A DNA stretch of 64,000 bases from Agarivorans sp. Alg241-V36 (GCF_900537085.1 NZ_UNRE01000001.1:191163-255162), one strand, 5' to 3'. Counted from the stretch's first letter, positions 1 through 9,460 are shown. Made by a program: numbers and translations. Notes: a model not told the origin generated them from the letters alone.

Positions 1-498
1 TTTAAATCCCAAGCCTTATTAGATGAAGCCGCAGTATTAGCCTGTATGGCTTATGTGGATTTAAACCCTGTGCGCGCCCAAATGGCTGATACCCCAGAAG
101 ACTCAGACTTTACCAGTGTGCAACTACGCATGCAGGCGCTAAAAGCCGCTAATTCAGAAGAAAACTTACAGCCCTCAACTGTGCTGCCTTTTACTGGCTA
201 CAAAGCTCATGGTGAACCCCGCCCCGGTTTACCCTTTAATCTTTACGAGTATTTAGAATTGGTAGACTGGACAGGCCGCTGCGTGCGAGCAGATAAACGT
301 GGGGCGATACCTGACAATGTATTACCGATAATGGCTCGGCTTAACATTCATCAGCAAGACTAGTTAAGCATAGTCAAAAACTTTAATCGGCACTTTATTA
401 GCGCAGCCGGCTCAAATAAACATCTGCAACAACACGCTAGCCAAACTGGGCGGCGATGGTGTGCCACGCATAGTCAGTTACAACTCTGCGACACCTAG
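1..498 (+). pseudogene. REP-associated/Y1-type transposase, C-terminal part, interrupted by an amber codon
   Basis: The gene enters from the left edge in frame 1. The visible protein carries the conserved C-terminal block of Y1 (IS200/RAYT-like) transposases: FKSQALLDEAA, then ACMAYVDLNPVRAQMA, then YLELVDWTGR with RADKRGAIP. The frame hits TAG at 361-363, directly after LNIHQQD. Reading through in the same frame gives more family-like sequence (NFNRHFISAAGS, GRRWC) up to a second TAG at 496-498. Relatives have Trp near this point, so a TGG-to-TAG change is the simplest explanation. I therefore call it a pseudogene with one nonsense mutation. The N-terminal catalytic part (HUH motif and Tyr) lies outside the window and cannot be judged. 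Confidence 0.75.
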
Positions 499-632
499 CT
501 TAACTTACCAAAAACCTACTAAGGTAACTCTTAAACACCATTAAGGGATTAGCAGTGGCTGCTTTTCGTCATGGTAAGCCCCACTACCTTATTGCATGTT
601 TCTTTCGTTGCTTTGCGTCTCAAAAATTCCCA

Positions 633-695
633 CTGGCAGCCGATCATCTCATGCAGCGCGGCAACAATCGTCAGGTCACTTTTGCAATAGAAGAG
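633..695 (+). pseudogene. Tiny remnant of a second Y1 transposase N-terminus
   Basis: A short in-frame stretch reads LAADHLMQRGNNRQVTF. It resembles the N-terminal hallmark of IS200-like/RAYT transposases (LPHHLIQRGNNRQ in relatives). No start codon or longer frame supports a working gene, and a stop follows within a few codons. The rest of the 499-861 gap has no gene I can support. It contains only this remnant and the presumed promoter region of the alginate lyase. Confidence 0.45.
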
Positions 696-861
696 GCTAA
701 TACAGTGAGTTAATTCTTCTCTGCCCCTTTTACTATTTCCGCTAAACAAAAAAACAGAGTGTAGAAAATGTGAGCAAGCATACACAACGTAGAGTGCTTA
801 CTTTTATTTTATTTAGACTTGCCTATTATGTATTACAATATTGCATAAAAGAGGCTTAAGG

Positions 862-1899
862 ATGATTACAAAACACGTTGTGACAGGTGCTTTACTACTG
901 TCTTTACCGATTGCTGCTTTAGCTAACAATGGGGTGTCTTACCCTGTACCGGCAGATAAATTTGATATGCGTAATTGGAAAATTACCATCCCTTCAGACA
1001 TCAATGAAGACGGCAGAGTGGATGAGATTGAAGGTGTAGCGATGATGAGCTTCTCGCACAATGACTTCTTCTTCTTAGATGCCGATGGCAACATGGTTTT
1101 TGAGGTGCATAACAAAGCAATTACCACTAAAAACTCGAAAAATGCGCGTTCTGAACTTCGCCAAATGCCGCGTGGTGCATTGTTTCATATTGATACCGCA
1201 GATAAGCTCAATCAATGGGCACTTACTAGTCACCCGGAAGCTGAAAGCTACAGTGCTGTAGGTGGCAGCTTAGAGGCAAGCCTAAAAGTAAATCATGTTT
1301 CTCTAAATGCTAAACATTCAGAAAAAGGGCCGGCTCACTCTGTCGTGGTTGGCCAAATTCACGCTAAAAAGCATAATGAAATTATTAAAGCTAAAACTGG
1401 CTTTGGTCATGGGAATGAACCACTTAAGATATTCTTTAAAAAATTGCCAGGTCATGAATATGGTTCGGTATTTTGGAACTACGAGCGTAACTTAGCTAAA
1501 AAAGATCCAAACCGTATGGATATCTCACTGCCTGTTTGGGGTAACACTTGGGAAAATCAAACCGACCCCGGTGAAGCGGGTATCGCCTTAGGTGAAGAGT
1601 TTAGCTACAAGGTCGTTGTTGAGGGCACTATGATGCACTTAACTTTTGAAACTGCTCGCCACAAGCCAGTCACTTACGATATTGACCTAAGCAAAGGCTA
1701 TGATGAGAAAGATTTTCCACGTGGTTATGCTGAAGATGATTTCTACTTCAAAGCAGGCGCTTATGGCCAATGTAGCGTACAAGACTCTCATCCAGTATGG
1801 GGAACCGGTTGTGCGGGTACTGGCGATTTCGCAGTTGATAAGAAAAACGGCGATTACAATAGCGTTACTTTTTCTAAGCTTAAGCTAAACGGCAAATAA
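862..1899 (+). CDS. Secreted alginate lyase, polysaccharide lyase family 7
   Basis: This is a predicted endo-type lyase that cleaves alginate by beta-elimination outside the cell or in the periplasm. A signal peptide with ALA cleavage (about residue 20) precedes a single PL7 domain. The three PL7 signatures are present in order: ARSELRQM, which supplies the catalytic Arg; VVGQIHA, with the Gln/His pair; and YFKAGAYGQ near the C-terminus, with the catalytic Tyr. The length (345 aa) is normal for a single-domain PL7 enzyme without a binding module. I chose ATG 862 because GAGG at 851-854 sits 7-8 nt upstream; an in-frame TTG at 841 is less likely. The gene stands alone between transposase remnants, which suggests mobile acquisition. 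Confidence 0.93.
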   Translation: MITKHVVTGALLLSLPIAALANNGVSYPVPADKFDMRNWKITIPSDINEDGRVDEIEGVAMMSFSHNDFFFLDADGNMVFEVHNKAITTKNSKNARSELRQMPRGALFHIDTADKLNQWALTSHPEAESYSAVGGSLEASLKVNHVSLNAKHSEKGPAHSVVVGQIHAKKHNEIIKAKTGFGHGNEPLKIFFKKLPGHEYGSVFWNYERNLAKKDPNRMDISLPVWGNTWENQTDPGEAGIALGEEFSYKVVVEGTMMHLTFETARHKPVTYDIDLSKGYDEKDFPRGYAEDDFYFKAGAYGQCSVQDSHPVWGTGCAGTGDFAVDKKNGDYNSVTFSKLKLNGK

Positions 1900-1943
1900 A
1901 ATGGGTAGAGCTTGAGGCCCCCACGGACTTATTCATGTTTTCC

Positions 1944-1963
1944 AGCCTCATTTTAATGGGGCT
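1944..1963 (+). terminator. Possible terminator after the alginate lyase
   Basis: AGCCTCA pairs with TGGGGCT (one G-U pair) around a TTTTAA loop, 45 bases after the stop codon. There is no clear T tract, so confidence is limited. Confidence 0.35.
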
Positions 1964-2043
1964 TAAACATCAAGCATAAAAGGGGTCAGAGTCATTTTAA
2001 ATTGCCTACAGCGAGGTAAGCTTCTTACTTTTTGGGGAATTGA

Positions 2044-2496
2044 ATGGCTCGAAAACTTCGTGTTTCCTATCCCGGAGTAGTGAGCACCTCATTCCATGTA
2101 GCTGTTTATGCTTTGGTATTGATGACAAATCACTTGCGCCTTCTTTGCCCACTCTCTACCACCAGTATTTCACAAATGATGTAGGCCTTGGGGCGCGTGT
2201 AGGTGCTTTTTTAAACTGCCTTTACTAGCGCTAGCACCTTGTTGGCGGGCCGTTTTAAGTCTTACATTATTGAGTGTGAGCAGTATTTCATGCAGGTGAG
2301 TAGGTATATTGAATTCCATCCAGTTAGGGCCAATATGGAGGATGGTCCTACTAACTATTCTTGGTCTAGTTATCAATGTAATGGTTTAGGAAAACTCAGC
2401 GTTTTACACCAGCCACACAATTTATGCCTTAACCTAGGAAACACCTCAGTAAAACCGTGCAGACGAGATGGGTGGCGAAAAGGTGCAGTGAGTTAA
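2044..2496 (+). pseudogene. Degenerate REP-associated tyrosine transposase (RAYT-like)
   Basis: A plausible start, MARKLRVSYPGVV, is the typical beginning of this family. It is followed by VYALVLMTNHLRLL, a damaged form of the HUH region in which the second His is gone, and by SISQMM and a TAG stop where relatives have Gln. The remaining parts appear in another frame from about 2239: LAGRFKSYIIECEQYF and SRYIEFHPVRANM, the conserved C-terminal block. The gene therefore has an internal deletion, stops and at least one frameshift. The leader at 1980-1995 (AAGGGGTCAGAGTC) resembles the sequence that often precedes such transposases in marine gammaproteobacteria; that comparison is from memory. 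Confidence 0.75.
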
Positions 2497-2717
2497 TTTC
2501 TCTATTTTTCTATTTATTGCTTGTTAGCACTCCTTGATGACTCGAGTTTTTAATGGCGTTTCTATCCTTAGTTTATAAATATATGATTTTAATCAACAAT
2601 TTTATTGCGCTTTTTGTCATTTTTGAGTCTTGGTGTGTATAATCTACCCGCTAATATTTGTAGCTTACAGCCTGTAAGTGCAACTGCTTATTGATGAAAG
2701 ATGATTAGGGATGATCT

Positions 2718-4784
2718 ATGAAAAAACTATCGTTATGGGGTTTTGCTGTTTGGAGTGTTGTGATTGCTTTCGCAAACACTGCCACAGCAGCAACCGCAGG
2801 TAATCGATATATGGGCGGAGTGCCTATTCAGATAGCCGAAAATGTTAACTTTAATTTTAATATTGCAAGCCAAGGTAATCGTAATGCCACGGTTTGGTAC
2901 ACCAACAATATTGCGATTGCAGTTGAAGGGCGAAACACTAGCAATTATGACCGAGCCACGATGGAGCAAGTTGTTGGTTTAATGGAAGCGGTAAAGGGCT
3001 CATTTGAAGAGTTTACCGGTGTTACGAACTTGCCGCTTAATGGCGGGTATCAAAACATTCCAACCATTCAAGTACCCGCTGATAACAATGGCTCTGGTGG
3101 TTTAGCTGGCCATGGTTACTTTGGGTTATCGGTTGGACGTGCAATGTTTGATGATTTTTACAATCGGATAAGAAGTGGCAACATTAGTATCGATCAAGTT
3201 TGGTTGTACGAGATGAACCGCAACTACTTCTTAAGTCGTTGGAATGATCACATAGACTGGGCTATGAGTGGCGACAGCAGTAACTGGGGGTGGTGGACTG
3301 TTGGTTTCAATAATGCTTCAGTTATTTGGATTCTGGAAGACCTTGGTATTGAACTGAATTACTTTGGACAAAACTTAAACCAGTTCCGCAATGGTATGCT
3401 TAATAACTACACGACGTATGTAGGTAACACTAATTATACTTTCGATAATGCTTGGACTGTTCATTTAATGCCATGGAACCAGCGAGGTTCTGTAAACGAT
3501 TTGATGACAGGTTCTCTAATCACTTGGTATGAACAGTTTGGTGGCAAGCCTTTTATTCAGCGTTTGTACCGTGAAATTTTTAACACACCTAAGCTAAATG
3601 GTCGTTTTGACTATCCAGGTGCGCGTGATAATTGGTACCGTTTGGTTAGCCGTGCCGCCGGTGAAGATAAGGCGTCTTACTTTGAAAACACATTGCGCTG
3701 GCAGCTTTCGCAAGGCGCAAAAAATGAAATATACGATGAATTAGGCGATCCAGGAAATGGCGGCGGAACTGACCCAGGTAACGGCGGTGGAACCGATCCT
3801 GGTAACGGTGGTGGTGAGACTCCGGTGGGTAACGTCGTTTCAAACCCTAGTTTTGAAAATGGTATTAGCCCATGGTTTGGTCAGTATGACTCTAGCGTAT
3901 CTCGCTATAGCCAAGGTGCCGAGGGCAATTACAGCATTCGCTCTCACAATCGCCCTTATTACTATTCAGGCCCTGCCATTACGCTAACCAGTGAGCTAAA
4001 AGCTGGTGAGCAATATAACGTAAGCGGTTTGGTTAAACTGGCGGGTAGCGGCAGTGATAAGGCTAGGTTGTTGCTTGGCATTGAAGATCAAAATGGTTTC
4101 CGTTTCGAGTATATCGGTAGTAACGGCACGATGAATAGCAGCAGTTGGACTGAGTACGGTGGTGTACTAGATCTGCGCAACAGCTCATACATTAAAAGTG
4201 CTTACCTAATGTTCTATGGTCCTGCAGCGGGAAGAGAGTTTTACTTAGACAATGTCTCGGTAGTTGATGTTAACTATGATGGCGGTGAGACAGACCCTAC
4301 AGATCCTATTATTCCAACCGATCCGCCAACTGACCCGGTTGAAGAGATAATTCAAAATGGTGATTTTGAATTAGCAAATACAACGGGATGGAATGGTTAT
4401 CAAGGCTCTTCGGTTAAATTATCTGATACAGCTTATAGTGGGAATTATGCACTACAAAGCTTCAATCGTACCGAATGGTTCCATGGCCCACATCAGGTGC
4501 TTAATGGTAAGTTAACAGCTGGTAAGCGTTATAACTTAAGTGCTCAGTTACGTATGCTAACTCGTTCAGATAACATCGATGCGCGCATATTATATCGTGA
4601 TGGCAGTGGTTGGCACTGGCAAACCTTAGGCAGTATTAGTGCATCGACAAGTAGTTGGAATGAGCTAAACGTTGAGTTTGCCTTTAGCCCAACGGGTACA
4701 GTTTCAACGATTGAACTGTTCTTCTTTGGTCCTCAAGCAGGCCGAGAGTTCCTTGTAGATACAGTCGTGCTTACAGAGCAATAA
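2718..4784 (+). CDS. Secreted protein: unrecognised N-terminal domain plus two CBM4/9-like modules
   Basis: A signal peptide (about residues 1-25) is followed by a roughly 320-residue domain rich in Trp, Tyr and Asn that I do not recognise. A Gly-rich linker with three DPGNGGG-type repeats follows at about 345-366. Next are two homologous beta-sandwich modules (about 372-520 and 547-688). Each starts with a pattern like NGDFE or NPSFENG and ends with GPAAGREFYLDNVSV or GPQAGREFLVDTVVL, as in CBM4/9 modules. The N-domain has an EEFTG segment and then YEMNRNYF at 164-171. This loosely recalls the layout of gluzincin (M60/BSP-like) peptidases, but no HExxH motif is present, so no enzyme activity is claimed. 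It stands alone and a terminator follows. A role in binding or modifying algal polysaccharide is an inference from the modules and the neighbouring lyase. Confidence 0.8.
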   Translation: MKKLSLWGFAVWSVVIAFANTATAATAGNRYMGGVPIQIAENVNFNFNIASQGNRNATVWYTNNIAIAVEGRNTSNYDRATMEQVVGLMEAVKGSFEEFTGVTNLPLNGGYQNIPTIQVPADNNGSGGLAGHGYFGLSVGRAMFDDFYNRIRSGNISIDQVWLYEMNRNYFLSRWNDHIDWAMSGDSSNWGWWTVGFNNASVIWILEDLGIELNYFGQNLNQFRNGMLNNYTTYVGNTNYTFDNAWTVHLMPWNQRGSVNDLMTGSLITWYEQFGGKPFIQRLYREIFNTPKLNGRFDYPGARDNWYRLVSRAAGEDKASYFENTLRWQLSQGAKNEIYDELGDPGNGGGTDPGNGGGTDPGNGGGETPVGNVVSNPSFENGISPWFGQYDSSVSRYSQGAEGNYSIRSHNRPYYYSGPAITLTSELKAGEQYNVSGLVKLAGSGSDKARLLLGIEDQNGFRFEYIGSNGTMNSSSWTEYGGVLDLRNSSYIKSAYLMFYGPAAGREFYLDNVSVVDVNYDGGETDPTDPIIPTDPPTDPVEEIIQNGDFELANTTGWNGYQGSSVKLSDTAYSGNYALQSFNRTEWFHGPHQVLNGKLTAGKRYNLSAQLRMLTRSDNIDARILYRDGSGWHWQTLGSISASTSSWNELNVEFAFSPTGTVSTIELFFFGPQAGREFLVDTVVLTEQ

Positions 4785-4851
4785 TAGGTTTAGTGACTTA
4801 ATCGGTCTAAAGCCTCACTGTTTATCAACAACACTAAAGATAGACTCTAAA

Positions 4852-4883
4852 AGAGCCACTGTTACTTAGTAACGGTGGCTTTA
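4852..4883 (+). terminator. Rho-independent-type terminator
   Basis: GCCACTGTTAC (4855-4865) pairs with GTAACGGTGGC (4869-4879) with one G-U pair, a 3-nt loop and the tail TTTATTATTT. It ends transcription of the CBM protein. The rest of the gap to 5149 shows no gene or other structure I can support. Confidence 0.75.
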
Positions 4884-5148
4884 TTATTTGCTGTGAATAA
4901 AGGCGTTGAGCCTTAGTCAAATTAGAATGCTTTTGGGGTTTATGAATGGATGTGATCATCAAACAGGTCGTAGCTTTTCAGTAATCAATAGCCCTCGCAA
5001 CAGTAATTCACTTAGTCATCTAGCCCTTTTCTCGATTTATCTGAAGCTTAGCTGTGCACTGTTAGGCCGATTTGTATTTCATTGTTATTGATCGACAGTT
5101 AGAATATTCGCGTTATAGTTTTTTTCTCTAGCGGATGAAATTTTAGTG

Positions 5149-6600
5149 ATGCAAACGCACCCAGTGACGGCGAGCCAATCTGTTTCGCCTCAAGTCGCCG
5201 TAGTAGGTGGTGGAATTGCCGGTAGCGCAGCAGCCCTTAAGCTGGCTGAGCTTGGCGCCAAGGTTAGCCTATTTGAAGCTGGCCCTAGCTTAGTGAATGG
5301 TCCGCCAGCTTGTCATTTACATGCTGGTGGTAACCTGTATCGAGAAATCTCTGATGAGCAGTGCCTTAAGCTGCTTGAGCAATCTATTCATACCTTGCGA
5401 GTATTTCCGCATGCGGTTAATCAGCGCCCTACGGTAATTAGTGTGCCGCTTAACGACCCCGGCGAGCCAGAAGCTTTGTTGCCTCGTTTGCGCAAAGTAC
5501 AAGCGCATTATGCCAAACTTATAGAGCAAGATTCTGCCAATCAAAAGCTTGGCCCAGCCAATGACTACTATCGCCTATATAGCCGTGAGCAGTTAGAGCA
5601 ATTGGCCAAGCATGATATCGTTTCTCAGCCACAAACCCCTGATGAGTGGATGATTCCGGTTGCCAAACATTTAGATCTATCGGCCTTTAAGTTTCCTTTT
5701 GTGCAAGTGCAAGAATATGGCTTAAGCCTATTACGCATTGCCGCTAGCGTAAAATTGGCCAGTGAGCGCTTGGCCAACTGCCAAGTATTTACTCACTCTA
5801 GGGTGACACACATTGAACTCTTGCAGGGCACTACGCCGCGTTGGCGGGTGGATTATAGCAACCAGCGAGGTAGCCACAGCGTAGAGGTGGATTACCTGAT
5901 TAACGCTTGCGGTTATCGCAGTGGCAGCATTGATGATATGGCCAAACTAAGCCGTAGCCGGATGGTGGAGTTTAAAGCCGCCTATTTGGCCAATTGGCCT
6001 AGCCAGCAAGGGCGTTGGCCAGAACTAATTGTGCATGGTGAGCGTGGCACGCCAAACGGCATGGCGCAGCTTACTCCCTACCCAGATGGTTTATTTCAAC
6101 TGCACGGTATGACCGACACAGTTACCCTGTTCAAGGGAGGCTTGGTAAGTTCTAGCCAGAGTAGCGCCCAGCCTGAGCTAAACCCAACTTTAAGCCGTAA
6201 GTTAACTCAAGGTTGGCAAAGCGAAGAGGTAGAGCAGCGCACCGCCGAGGCGGTAAAACATATGTCGCGTTACCTGCCTAGTTTTAGTAATGCTGAAGTT
6301 GCTGGCAGGCCTTTGTTTGGTGCTCAACAAATTCCCGGCAGTGACCCAAGTTTGCGGGCAGCCAGTGTATCCTTTGATAAAGCGCATTATGCCCGCACTG
6401 AAATTGTAAAATTTTCTTCGGCCCTGAGTGCTGCCGAGCAGATTATTGAGAACATACGTGAGCTGGGCCTACTTAGCCCGGCTGCTTGCGGCGATCTTAA
6501 TACCCTACAGAGCACACAAGGCTTAGCGTATCAGCAGGTATTAAACTTAGCGGAGCAGCTAGCTGAACAACGTAATTATCCACTGTCTTTGGCGCGTTAA
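5149..6600 (+). CDS. FAD-dependent oxidoreductase (DAO-like)
   Basis: The N-terminus carries a clear Rossmann FAD-binding fingerprint, VAVVGGGIAGSAAALKLAE, ending in an acidic residue (LFEAG), as in the D-amino-acid oxidase superfamily. A second conserved glycine patch, INACGYRSG, lies near residue 254. The intermediate HLHAGGNLYREIS block suggests a membrane-associated or substrate-specific subgroup, but the substrate cannot be read from the sequence. There is no signal peptide. ATG 5149 is preferred over the adjacent GTG 5146; no strong ribosome binding site is visible for either. A terminator separates it from ridA, so the two are probably not one operon by default. Confidence 0.8.
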   Translation: MQTHPVTASQSVSPQVAVVGGGIAGSAAALKLAELGAKVSLFEAGPSLVNGPPACHLHAGGNLYREISDEQCLKLLEQSIHTLRVFPHAVNQRPTVISVPLNDPGEPEALLPRLRKVQAHYAKLIEQDSANQKLGPANDYYRLYSREQLEQLAKHDIVSQPQTPDEWMIPVAKHLDLSAFKFPFVQVQEYGLSLLRIAASVKLASERLANCQVFTHSRVTHIELLQGTTPRWRVDYSNQRGSHSVEVDYLINACGYRSGSIDDMAKLSRSRMVEFKAAYLANWPSQQGRWPELIVHGERGTPNGMAQLTPYPDGLFQLHGMTDTVTLFKGGLVSSSQSSAQPELNPTLSRKLTQGWQSEEVEQRTAEAVKHMSRYLPSFSNAEVAGRPLFGAQQIPGSDPSLRAASVSFDKAHYARTEIVKFSSALSAAEQIIENIRELGLLSPAACGDLNTLQSTQGLAYQQVLNLAEQLAEQRNYPLSLAR

Positions 6601-6620
6601 GCGCTAAGATAAACGTAGGC

Positions 6621-6646
6621 AAAGGCTAGCAGTGCTAGCCTTTTTT
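6621..6646 (+). terminator. Strong intrinsic terminator
   Basis: GGCTAGC (6624-6630) and GCTAGCC (6634-6640) form a perfect 7-bp stem with a 3-nt loop, followed by six T. It lies between the oxidoreductase and ridA. Confidence 0.85.
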
Positions 6647-6659
6647 ATAAGGAGTAACT

Positions 6660-7007
6660 ATGTCTATTCAACATTTTGAGAGCAAAGCGCGAATGAGCCG
6701 TGCGGTGGTGCATAACAACACCGTTTACCTATGTGGCCAAGTAGCAAAAGACACCACCCAAGGCATTGCCGATCAAACCCGCACCACCATTGAGAAAGTA
6801 GAAGAATTATTGGCAACGGTGGGCTCCGACAAGTCTAAATTACTTAGCGTGACGATTTACGTACGCACCATGGATGATTTTGCCGAAATGAATAAAGTGT
6901 GGGATGCCTGGGTAGCCGATGTAACGCCGCCAGCACGGGCTTGTGTGCAAGCGCATATGGCGCGAGAAGAGATACTGGTTGAAATGTCGGTAACCGCAGC
7001 GGTGTAA
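6660..7007 (+). CDS. RidA/YjgF/UK114-family protein, intact copy
   Basis: A 115-residue member of the Rid family. Classical RidA enzymes hydrolyse reactive enamine/imine intermediates made by PLP enzymes. The conserved Arg (in ARACVQ) and Glu (in ILVEMSVTA), whose counterparts line the RidA active site, are present. GGAG lies 6 nt before the ATG. The 3' 289 bp (6719-7007) recur at 10713-11001 with about 95 percent identity by eye, differing almost only at silent positions. This copy keeps the normal N-terminal strand ([17 protein letters not shown]), so it is taken as the ancestral, functional one. The precise Rid subfamily is not resolved. Confidence 0.92.
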   Translation: MSIQHFESKARMSRAVVHNNTVYLCGQVAKDTTQGIADQTRTTIEKVEELLATVGSDKSKLLSVTIYVRTMDDFAEMNKVWDAWVADVTPPARACVQAHMAREEILVEMSVTAAV

Positions 7008-7196
7008 ATGTAAGTTGACCTATGCCTGCTTCGGGATTTACGTGGGCAAGTTCAACAGCAGGTGAAATACGTTTGCCTGTTAGTACATCTTTCCCTACAT
7101 AATGGTTTGCCAAGTCAATTATTACATAAGTGACTAGCTGGCTTAATCAAAGTGAAAGGCTGTGTTTTGAGGGGGCTTAACGTGATAATTGGTATT

Positions 7197-7224
7197 AATA
7201 ATGGCGACCTAGGTCGCCATTATT
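7197..7224 (-). terminator. Perfect 28-bp palindrome, likely terminator of the protease gene
   Basis: AATAATGGCGACC is followed directly by TA and its exact complement GGTCGCCATTATT. It lies 23 bp after the protease stop codon. The AT-rich ends could act as tail in both directions, so it may also stop read-through from ridA. Confidence 0.7.
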
Positions 7225-7246
7225 ATGTAGTCCTTATTTGTTGAGG

Positions 7247-9460
7247 TTAACGTTTGCTAAAGGTTACGTCATCAACATAAAAGGGAGTAGTAGGGGTTCT
7301 AGAGTTTTCACCAAGAATGTAAAGTTCGGCTTTGGTAATTGAGCCTTGAGCTGCAGATAAAGGCACACTACCTTTCATCTGAGTCCAGTTGTTACCTACA
7401 TTCACTTTAATTGAATCCGACCACTGACTTACGCCACCAGCAGTGTAGTAAATCAACATTTGTAACTCAGCTGAACCTGAATTCATACGTATCCACGCAC
7501 TAAAATCGTAAGTGCCCCCAGAGGTGATACGATTGGTGATATTTTGCATCGCTCCGTCGTACCAGTTGGTGCGTTGGCGTACTTTTAAGCTATAGCTACC
7601 ACTGTGGCTGGTGGTTGAACTTCGGATGTCTCCATAATAGCCGCCTTGCCAATACTGTACGTTACCCGATTCAAAATCACCGTTTTCAATAAGGTTAGCT
7701 TCACCATTACCGCCGCCATTGCCTGGGTTACCAGGGGTGCTTGTTTCCATTTGAACATATACGGCTTCTGAAGCTTCACCTAGCGTGCCACAGCTATTAA
7801 TGCCAATTACTCGGGCATTAGATACGGGCTCCGTTACATTTGTAATGTTGGCTGTTGTAGAAGACGTTTTAGTAAAGTTACTCCATGATGAGGCGTCTGA
7901 ATCCCAGTGTTGAACTTGGTAACTTTCAGAATTTGCAGCAGGTGCCCAAGTCAGTGTGTAACTGTTTGACGTAACCTTGCTTGCTACTGGTTTAGCGGGA
8001 GCTGCAGGAATATCACATTGATCGCCAGGGCCTGTGTCTGCACTAAGTTCAACGCTTATCCATTGAGATGCCGTACTTTGGGTTCCACAGGCTTTTTTTG
8101 CAATTACTCGGTAGTACGAGGTTTGGGCCGTTACTCCGGTTACATTAATGCTTGCGCCAGTTACTTCTTGCTTATTTATCCAAGTACTGTTTGACCCATT
8201 CCAGAGTTGTACTTGGTAAGAGTCGGCACCATTTACAGCGGTCCAGCTTAATGTGAAAGATGAGTTAGTCACATTGCTGGCAACCGGTTTATTGGGTGTT
8301 GTTAAGCTAGTACATTCGCCAGGGCCGCCTGTTCCGGGGTTACCGATATCAACTTTTAGTTGAGTGGTCAGTGTTGTTGATGCTGCACTTTGTTTACCGC
8401 AATCACTTTTAGCAATTACGCGAGCGTAGGCTTCATCACCTTGTTCACCGCTAATGGTTAGCGAGGTACTGCTAGTTGATTGATAATTTACCCAGTTAGA
8501 TGTGCTAGCGGCCTTACGCTGCACTTGGTATTCGCTGGCTCCGGTTACGGCACCCCAACTAAGGGTGTAAGATGATACGTCTATGTTGCTAGCAGTAAGC
8601 TGGCGGGGGGTAGAGGGAGCGTTACATACTTGTCCGCCACCATTATCACCATCTCCTACGTCAATACCTTGGTCTACCACTGTTGGCATATATCCAGAAA
8701 GCTGGTCCGCGACAGAATTAACCGCGTAGGCAGCATCGGCACTATCTTCGTTTGCGTGAGCAGAGCCGCATGGCGAGCCACCCGGGCACGTTTGCTCTGG
8801 GTTAGAAAAACGGTTTACTCGAGTTGTAATGCCAAAATAGGTAGGGTAGCTCATCAGCGTGGCAAATTGATAATCTACGCCATGACCTAAGCCGAAATCG
8901 TACGCCACCCCTACACCACTTTGTCTACGAGAATGGTACAAACCCATGTTATGCCCAAGCTCGTGAGCAAAAGTCATTGCTCCACATGGGTAGTTGGCAA
9001 CAATAGAAAAGACTTCATTTCTTGAGTTTTCTAAGCGGCCCTTTCCATTGCCAAAGGGTAAATCCGCTTTACCACAAATCCCGTTACCGAATACGGAAAC
9101 ATAGCTGACTAAATCTGCACCGTATTTAGCGCGCATACTGCGTACTTCGCTGTTATTTTGGAAGGTGTAAAAAGAGCTTTGTGTTGCTTTTTCACCACCT
9201 TCAAAATTGAATTCTTGTAAGTGAACAAGGCGCAGTTGAATATCTATATTGCTGGTTTTATAGGCATTATTGGCATTGGCCACAAAGTTTTTAACGTAAG
9301 CTTCAGCAGATCCTTTTTGAGCGGTTTGTAATTCTTTTGAGTAAAGAATCATTAAATCAACAGTTTCAATGGCATGTACTGTACTCGACACCGCCGCAGC
9401 GATAACAGCTAAGGCTAAGCCTGCGCTTATTTGCTTAGCCTTTTTAAATAGAGTTTTCAT
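7247..9460 (-). CDS. Secreted metzincin metalloprotease (M12B-like) with three Fn3-like domains and a CBM4/9-like module
   Basis: A signal peptide with cleavage near VHA (residue 30) leads straight into a zinc peptidase domain (about 31-260). The long metzincin motif HELGHNMGLYH spans residues 166-176, and the Met-turn is at TLMSYPTY (M203). Three repeats of about 90 residues follow (about 279-370, 385-475, 485-575). Each begins with Cys-x-x-Pro/Leu and TPxxPxAS-like sequence, has a YxVQ strand and contains a second Cys, as in Fn3-like folds. The C-terminus (590-737) is a CBM4/9-like module (IENGDFESG to YVDDVTFSK) related to those in the 2718-4784 protein. No propeptide is visible between the signal peptide and the catalytic domain, which is unusual for this class. 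AAGGA precedes the ATG. It lies 39 bp behind a membrane-anchored partner gene on the same strand. Confidence 0.92.
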   Translation of the reverse strand: MKTLFKKAKQISAGLALAVIAAAVSSTVHAIETVDLMILYSKELQTAQKGSAEAYVKNFVANANNAYKTSNIDIQLRLVHLQEFNFEGGEKATQSSFYTFQNNSEVRSMRAKYGADLVSYVSVFGNGICGKADLPFGNGKGRLENSRNEVFSIVANYPCGAMTFAHELGHNMGLYHSRRQSGVGVAYDFGLGHGVDYQFATLMSYPTYFGITTRVNRFSNPEQTCPGGSPCGSAHANEDSADAAYAVNSVADQLSGYMPTVVDQGIDVGDGDNGGGQVCNAPSTPRQLTASNIDVSSYTLSWGAVTGASEYQVQRKAASTSNWVNYQSTSSTSLTISGEQGDEAYARVIAKSDCGKQSAASTTLTTQLKVDIGNPGTGGPGECTSLTTPNKPVASNVTNSSFTLSWTAVNGADSYQVQLWNGSNSTWINKQEVTGASINVTGVTAQTSYYRVIAKKACGTQSTASQWISVELSADTGPGDQCDIPAAPAKPVASKVTSNSYTLTWAPAANSESYQVQHWDSDASSWSNFTKTSSTTANITNVTEPVSNARVIGINSCGTLGEASEAVYVQMETSTPGNPGNGGGNGEANLIENGDFESGNVQYWQGGYYGDIRSSTTSHSGSYSLKVRQRTNWYDGAMQNITNRITSGGTYDFSAWIRMNSGSAELQMLIYYTAGGVSQWSDSIKVNVGNNWTQMKGSVPLSAAQGSITKAELYILGENSRTPTTPFYVDDVTFSKR

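Noticed and set aside
7008-7113. Minus-strand stretch that reads like the start of a protein (MANHYVGKDVLTGKRIS)
   Set aside because: It runs into the antisense of ridA after about 36 residues and lacks support; at best a remnant left by the insertion.
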